The notes under the pieces were generated by a model. It was not told the origin of the DNA. It searched no databases and saw only the letters and a program-made list of their open reading frames with translations. Both the position numbers and the translations under genes were made by a program. This document shows positions 59,388 to 64,000 of a DNA stretch of 64,000 nt, one piece after another (position 1 is the stretch's first letter; each line of letters starts with the position of its first letter). Source of the DNA: Rahnella victoriana (GTDB lineage: Bacteria > Pseudomonadota > Gammaproteobacteria > Enterobacterales > Enterobacteriaceae); assembly GCF_004330295.1 (NCBI RefSeq), contig NZ_SJOJ01000004.1, forward strand, positions 1-64,000, read 5' to 3'.

Positions 59388-61670
59388 TTAGATTTTGCAG
59401 GCGCCGCTTTCGCAGTCGTCAGCCACTTCGGCTTTCATGTCTTCCTGCACATCATCAGCCCCGTCGCGGGTGTTCTGATAATACAGAGTTTTCACGCCAA
59501 ATTTGTAGGCCGTCAGCAAGTCTTTCAACAACTGTTTCATCGGCACTTTGCTGTTCGGGAAGCGCGACGGGTCATAGTTGGTGTTGGACGAAATCGCCTG
59601 GTCGATGAATTTCTGCATCACGCCAACCAGTTGCAGGTAACCGTCGTTGTTCGGCATATCCCACAGGAGTTCGTACTGATCTTTCAGACGCTCATATTCC
59701 GGCACCACCTGACGCAGGATCCCGTCTTTCGACGCTTTGATGCTGATGTGGCCGCGTGGTGGCTCGATACCGTTGGTGGCGTTGGAGATCTGCGAAGAGG
59801 TCTCGGAAGGCATCAGCGCGGACAGCGTGGAGTTACGCAGGCCGTGGGTTTTGATGTTTTCACGCAGCGTATTCCAGTCCAGATGCAGCGGCTCATCGCA
59901 AATCGCATCCAGATCTTTCTTGTAAGTGTCCACCGGCATGATGCCTTGTGAATAGGTGGTTTCGTTGAACCACTGACACGCGCCTTGTTCTTTCGCCAGC
60001 TCGTTGGAGGCTTTCAGCAGGTAATACTGAATGGCTTCAAAGGTTTTGTGCGTCAGGTTATTGGCGCTGCCGTCGGAATAACGCACGCCGTTTTTCGCCA
60101 GATAGTACGCGTAGTTAATCACGCCGATACCCAGCGTACGACGGCCCATCGCACCGCGTTTCGCGGCTTTGATCGGGTAATCCTGATAATCGAGCAGGGC
60201 GTCGAGGGCGCGAACCGCCAGCACTGCCAGCTCTTCCAGATCGTCGAGGCTCTCGATGGCACCGAGGTTGAAAGCAGACAGCGTACACAGCGCGATTTCG
60301 CCGTTTTCGTCATTTACGTCATCCAGCGGTTTGGTTGGCAGCGCGATTTCCAGACACAGGTTGGACTGGCGGACGGGCGCAATAGCCGGATCAAACGGGC
60401 TGTGGGTGTTGCAGTGGTCAACGTGCTGAATGTAGATACGGCCGGTGGAGGCACGTTCCTGCATCATCAGCGAGAACAGTTCAACCGCTTTCACTTTCTG
60501 CTTACGGATGCTGGCGTCCTGCTCGTATTTCTCGTACAGACGCTCGAACTCGTCCTGATCGGCAAAGAACGCATCGTACAGGCCAGGCACGTCAGACGGG
60601 CTGAACAGGGTAATGTCGCCGCCTTTCACCAGACGCTGATACATCAGTTTGTTGATCTGCACGCCGTAGTCCATATGACGGACGCGGTTGCCTTCCACAC
60701 CACGGTTGTTTTTCAGCACCAGCAGGCTTTCAACTTCCAGATGCCACATCGGGTAGAACAATGTCGCCGCACCACCACGAACGCCGCCCTGAGAGCAGGA
60801 TTTCACGGCTGTCTGGAAATGCTTGTAGAACGGGATACAACCGGTGTGGAACGCTTCGCCGCCACGGATCGGGCTGCCCAGCGCACGGATACGACCGGCG
60901 TTGATGCCGATACCGGCACGCTGGGAAACGTATTTCACGATGGCGCTGGAGGTCGCGTTAATGGAATCCAGGCTGTCGCCACATTCGATCAGTACGCAGG
61001 AGCTGAACTGACGGGTTGGGGTGCGCACGCCGGACATGATTGGCGTAGGCAGGGAAATCTTGAAGGTCGAAATCGCGTCGTAGAAACGTTTGATGTAGTC
61101 CAGACGGGTCTCACGCGGGTAGCCGGAGAACAGGCAGGCCGCGACCAGAATGTAGAGGAACTGCGCGCTTTCGTAGATATCGCCGGTGACACGGTTCTGC
61201 GCCAGATATTTGCCTTCCAGCTGCTTAACGGCAGCGTAGGAGAAGTTCATGTCACGCCAGTGGTCAATAAAACTGTCCATCTGCTCGAACTCTTCAGCCG
61301 TGTAGTCTTCCAGCAGATGTTTGTCGTATTTACCCATTTCAACCATGCGGGTGACCTGGTCGATCAGTTTTGGCGGTTCAAACTGGCCGTAGGCTTTTTT
61401 ACGCAGGTGGAAGATCGCCAGACGCGCCGCCAGATATTGATAATCCGGGGCATCTTTAGAGATCAGGTCAGCCGCTGCTTTAATGATGGTTTCGTGAATG
61501 TCAGCGGTTTTGATCCCGTCATAGAACTGGATGTGTGAACGGAGTTCTACTTGAGAAACTGATACGTTTTGAAGACCTTCCGCTGCCCAGTCAATGACAC
61601 GGTGGATTTTATCAAGGTTGATGCGTTCTGTGCGGCCATCACGTTTAGTAACAAGCAGACTTTGGTTCAT
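59388..61670 (-). CDS. nrdA: Ribonucleoside-diphosphate reductase class Ia, alpha subunit
   Basis: NrdA (760 aa) reduces ribonucleoside diphosphates to deoxy forms. It has an N-terminal ATP-cone (about 5-95), redox cysteines in FSSCVLIECGDS and SNLCLEIALPT, the radical-transfer tyrosine pair in TLYYQNTRDG, and a C-terminal shuttle pair in DDCESGACKI. Length is near the 761 residues of E. coli. NrdR and DnaA sites precede it. Confidence 0.98.
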   Translation of the reverse strand: MNQSLLVTKRDGRTERINLDKIHRVIDWAAEGLQNVSVSQVELRSHIQFYDGIKTADIHETIIKAAADLISKDAPDYQYLAARLAIFHLRKKAYGQFEPPKLIDQVTRMVEMGKYDKHLLEDYTAEEFEQMDSFIDHWRDMNFSYAAVKQLEGKYLAQNRVTGDIYESAQFLYILVAACLFSGYPRETRLDYIKRFYDAISTFKISLPTPIMSGVRTPTRQFSSCVLIECGDSLDSINATSSAIVKYVSQRAGIGINAGRIRALGSPIRGGEAFHTGCIPFYKHFQTAVKSCSQGGVRGGAATLFYPMWHLEVESLLVLKNNRGVEGNRVRHMDYGVQINKLMYQRLVKGGDITLFSPSDVPGLYDAFFADQDEFERLYEKYEQDASIRKQKVKAVELFSLMMQERASTGRIYIQHVDHCNTHSPFDPAIAPVRQSNLCLEIALPTKPLDDVNDENGEIALCTLSAFNLGAIESLDDLEELAVLAVRALDALLDYQDYPIKAAKRGAMGRRTLGIGVINYAYYLAKNGVRYSDGSANNLTHKTFEAIQYYLLKASNELAKEQGACQWFNETTYSQGIMPVDTYKKDLDAICDEPLHLDWNTLRENIKTHGLRNSTLSALMPSETSSQISNATNGIEPPRGHISIKASKDGILRQVVPEYERLKDQYELLWDMPNNDGYLQLVGVMQKFIDQAISSNTNYDPSRFPNSKVPMKQLLKDLLTAYKFGVKTLYYQNTRDGADDVQEDMKAEVADDCESGACKI

Positions 61671-61737
61671 TGGGTGCGATACCTTAAAGGTTTATAAAGG
61701 GTCTGACCTGGCCGCGTAAAACACGGGCGACAGCACA

Positions 61738-61753
61738 AGAGGTCCCTAGTGTG
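61738..61753 (-). promoter_or_regulatory. Degenerate second NrdR box of nrdA
   Basis: The right half CTAGTGTG matches the NrdR half-site, while the left half is poor. Its centre is exactly 31 bp (about three helical turns) from the strong box, the pairing expected for NrdR. Confidence 0.5.
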
Positions 61754-61768
61754 CTGGTCAGGATATAA

Positions 61769-61784
61769 ACACAATATATTGTGG
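61769..61784 (-). promoter_or_regulatory. NrdR box of nrdA
   Basis: ACACAATATATTGTGG contains the perfect 14-bp palindrome CACAATATATTGTG and fits the NrdR consensus. It lies about 100 bp upstream of nrdA and overlaps the likely promoter, giving repression when dATP is high. Confidence 0.85.
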
Positions 61785-61853
61785 GTTTGTTATTTTCTGA
61801 TGACAAGATAGTGACTGAATGACCCTTTTGCAAGTGAACAAAACGGGCAGATT

Positions 61854-61862
61854 TGTGGATAA
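61854..61862 (-). promoter_or_regulatory. DnaA box upstream of nrdA
   Basis: On the minus strand TTATCCACA is the perfect 9-mer DnaA box, 184 bp before the nrdA start. DnaA control of nrdAB is known in E. coli and couples dNTP supply to replication. Confidence 0.75.
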
Positions 61863-62382
61863 GTTGGGGAGAAATTTTCAGCTTCCGCCTGAGGAGTCCG
61901 TCATTGCTGGCGCGACAAACCTGTCAATATCTGAGATACGATTTTCTTATATTTTTATGAAAGGTGATCGACTGCCGGTTTATTAAACGTTAGAAAAAAA
62001 CGCTATATTGATCTGGATAACTATTCTAAAAAATCATGTTAAGCCGCCCCCGCCCACCAACGCGCTAAAAACTAAGGTTTTAACGCCCGGCCGCCCGTCA
62101 CCTAACGCAAATTCGCCCAAACCGGCTAAAAAAAGCGCTTGCATCCGCTGGCGATTTGGCGTTATCAGTGAGCGGGAAGCCGCTCACCGTCAGCCTTGCG
62201 CGCATCATTTTTCTCATTTTTTATCACACTTTCTTAAACAGGCAGCCCTGAGAAAACCAGTGATTTTATAAATACATACCGTGAATATATTGAGTCATTT
62301 ATATATTCTAAATTTATCATTAAGTCGTCTCTCTCACTCGCCTGTATTACCTTCGCCCGTCTTTAACCAGTGCGGGAATAAA
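61863..62382. other. Gap between the nrdA control region and the autotransporter gene
   Basis: This 520-bp stretch has no gene I can support. A short frame at 62008-62271 is rich in proline and lysine and lacks a ribosome site. The last 100 bp is AT-rich (TATATTCTAAATTTATC) and may hold the promoter of the gene at 62383. Confidence 0.4.
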
Positions 62383-64000
62383 ATGTCGATGGTATTCAAT
62401 AAAATTACAGTGTGTTTATTTTTAGCCTTTAATTTACTGCCATTGGCAGACGTTGCGTTTGCAGAAACCCTCCCGGCCTGTTCAGGCACGCAAATCACTG
62501 AAAGTTGCAACGCCAGTGCCACAACCCTGACCGATGAGACACTCAATACTTACACCGTCGCCGACGGGGCTGAAATGCAGTTCTCCGGGCTGACGGTCTC
62601 TGACGCATCAGGCGGTGCGGTTCATCTGGAAAGTAATACCTCGCTGGCGATCGTCCCCGAAGATTCCACCGGTTACAGCCTGTTTACTGACAATAAAAGC
62701 AATGGCAGCGGCGGCGCGATTTATGCCAACGAAGACTCGTCGGTTTATTTAATTAACACCGCTTTTACAGATAATGTCGCCAATGATTACGGCGGCGCCA
62801 TTTACATGAACGGGTCGAACGATCGCGGTGTGGGTGACCTCACCATTATCAATGGCGTCTTTTCTGGCAATATTTCCGAAGAAGGTAAGGGCGGGGCGAT
62901 TTACTCCCTGAATAATAAAGTTCGCCTGACCCATGTTTTATTTGAGAATAATCAGGCGCAAACCAGCGGAAACGGCAGCAACGGTAATGGCAGCGGCGGC
63001 GCGATCGACGCGACGGACAATACCACTGACTCTCACGGCAACATGATTATCACCAACAGCGAATTTACCGGTAATCAGGCGGAAGGAGAAGGCGGTGCCA
63101 TCTTTACCAGCAGCGCGTCTACGCCTTTCCTCGTCGATATCAATATTGATGAAAATTATGAAGATAACGACGGCGTGGCGTACTACCACGATAACGTCGC
63201 CTACAACTACGGCGATGATGCGGACGCCGCAGCCGGTGGTTTCATGTATCTCGGCGACAGCGAAGCGGACTTTGATATTGCCGCAGATAAAACGCTGATC
63301 ATCGGCAATACCGCCAACGACGGGGCTTATGATTCTATTGCCGGTGAAGGTGTCATATTCAAACGCGGCGAGGGTGAACTGGTGCTGAATGCCGACAACA
63401 GCGGCTTTACCGGCCTTTTCGATATTTTGGAAGGCACGGTGACGCTGGGGCGCGACGATACCCTGATCAATGCGGGTAACACACAATGTCAGACTGAAGC
63501 GGGTGCCTGTCAGGGCATCGTGTTAGGCAGTGACACTGCCGTGAATGATACCGCAATCCTGAATGTCGGCAGCACACAGCAAACCTTCAAAAATACCTTT
63601 ACCGGCTACGGAAACAGCACGCTCAATATTGATGCGGGCGGCAATGTGATCGTTAGCCGCGGCGCGATGGCGGGCACCACGTCAGGTGCAGGCGATCTGA
63701 CCGTCGCGCAGAACGGCAGTTTTACCCTGACCGGCGCGCAGTCCATGGGGCTGGATGGCGACATTGTGGTGGAACAAAATGCGGTTCTCAGCCTGCAGGG
63801 CGATGCAGACGATTTAGCCCTGTTACAGGCGGATCCGCAGTCCATTGTGTTAGAGGGCGGCGTGCTGGATTTATCGGATATGTCGACCTTCAACGGTGAG
63901 ACAAATCAGGTCAGCGACGGCCTGACGATCACCGGGACCGGCGGCACCGTGATCGGTAACGACGATCTGGTGACGCTCGGCGCGGGTAGCGGTTATCACA
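62383..64000 (+). CDS. Autotransporter-like surface protein with Pmp-type repeats, 3' end off window
   Basis: An open frame of 539 codons runs to the right edge. Residues 1-27 are a signal peptide ending DVAFA. Five FxxN motifs (FTDN, FTDN, FSGN, FENN, FTGN) are each followed by GGAI: GGAIY at about 110, 137 and 170, GGAID at 205, GGAIF at 237. This pairing is the hallmark of chlamydial polymorphic membrane protein repeats, which form a beta-helix. From about 325 an autotransporter-type strand repeat follows (FKRGEGELVLNADNSGFTG), with a cysteine pair near 370. The beta-barrel would lie beyond the window. It is probably an adhesin; this is inference. Confidence 0.8.
   Translation, partial: MSMVFNKITVCLFLAFNLLPLADVAFAETLPACSGTQITESCNASATTLTDETLNTYTVADGAEMQFSGLTVSDASGGAVHLESNTSLAIVPEDSTGYSLFTDNKSNGSGGAIYANEDSSVYLINTAFTDNVANDYGGAIYMNGSNDRGVGDLTIINGVFSGNISEEGKGGAIYSLNNKVRLTHVLFENNQAQTSGNGSNGNGSGGAIDATDNTTDSHGNMIITNSEFTGNQAEGEGGAIFTSSASTPFLVDINIDENYEDNDGVAYYHDNVAYNYGDDADAAAGGFMYLGDSEADFDIAADKTLIIGNTANDGAYDSIAGEGVIFKRGEGELVLNADNSGFTGLFDILEGTVTLGRDDTLINAGNTQCQTEAGACQGIVLGSDTAVNDTAILNVGSTQQTFKNTFTGYGNSTLNIDAGGNVIVSRGAMAGTTSGAGDLTVAQNGSFTLTGAQSMGLDGDIVVEQNAVLSLQGDADDLALLQADPQSIVLEGGVLDLSDMSTFNGETNQVSDGLTITGTGGTVIGNDDLVTLGAGSGYH

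Noticed and set aside
62008-62271. 87-codon frame between nrdA and the autotransporter gene
   Set aside because: Odd proline/lysine/histidine composition, no ribosome site and no domain.
1-64000. Search for CRISPR arrays, tRNA or rRNA genes, prophage or intact insertion sequences
   Set aside because: None could be recognised by reading; the only direct repeats with regular spacing are the three 39-bp units at 9693-9809, which have no spacers.

Overview
The window looks like a chromosomal core segment of an enterobacterium. Gene content and order (cvpA-purF-ubiX-hisJQMP, pta-ackA-yfbVU-hxpA-yfbS-yfbR-alaA-lrhA-nuoA..N, menFDHBCE, yfaZ-yfaY-yfaE-nrdB-nrdA) follow the purF-to-nrdA arc of Escherichia coli, but E. 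coli neighbours such as the arn/pmrD genes are missing. A clade-3 catalase, an orphan DppA-like protein and a PTS/split-transketolase operon are present instead. A Yersiniaceae-type genus such as Rahnella, Serratia or Ewingella is the best inference; no marker here fixes the species.

Layout. 1-2.5 kb: a repeat element, the terminator of an off-window gene, a PurR operator, then cvpA and purF. 2.5-6.6 kb: ubiX and the histidine/basic amino acid ABC importer hisJQMP behind a sigma-54-type promoter. 6.6-12.5 kb: pepT, a divergent orphan DppA-like binding protein, a cluster of palindromic repeats, yfcH, yfcG and yfcD. 12.5-18.1 kb: a LacI-family regulator divergent from an ascorbate-type PTS (IIA, IIB, IIC) and a two-gene transketolase, with palindromic operators and a CRP site between them. 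18.1-21.7 kb: pta and ackA, the acetate switch. 22.2-26.6 kb: yfbV, yfbU, hxpA, yfbS and yfbR. 26.7-29.9 kb: alaA and, across a roughly 1 kb gap, the LysR regulator lrhA. 30.6-45.7 kb: a complete 13-gene nuo operon for respiratory complex I, with fused nuoCD. 45.9-46.8 kb: a DUF1097 membrane protein and elaB. 47.0-54.1 kb: the six-gene menaquinone operon with overlapping genes. 54.1-57.8 kb: catalase, the outer-membrane protein YfaZ and a CinA-like protein. 57.9-61.7 kb: yfaE, nrdB and nrdA (class Ia ribonucleotide reductase). 62.4 kb to the right edge: the 5' part of a large autotransporter-like gene whose passenger carries chlamydial Pmp-type FxxN/GGAI repeats.

How the parts work together. 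Nuo supplies electrons to quinone, the men operon makes menaquinone, Pta-AckA handles overflow acetate and LrhA sits between alaA and nuo. NrdAB with YfaE makes deoxynucleotides and YfbR degrades them; NrdR-type and DnaA-box sequences lie in front of nrdA. Most of the window is ordinary conserved chromosome. The parts worth a second look are the PTS/transketolase operon of unknown substrate, a family of short mobile-looking repeats with long inverted ends and exchangeable cores, paired dyads upstream of nuo, and the Pmp-like autotransporter. No rRNA, tRNA, CRISPR array, prophage or intact insertion sequence was recognised.
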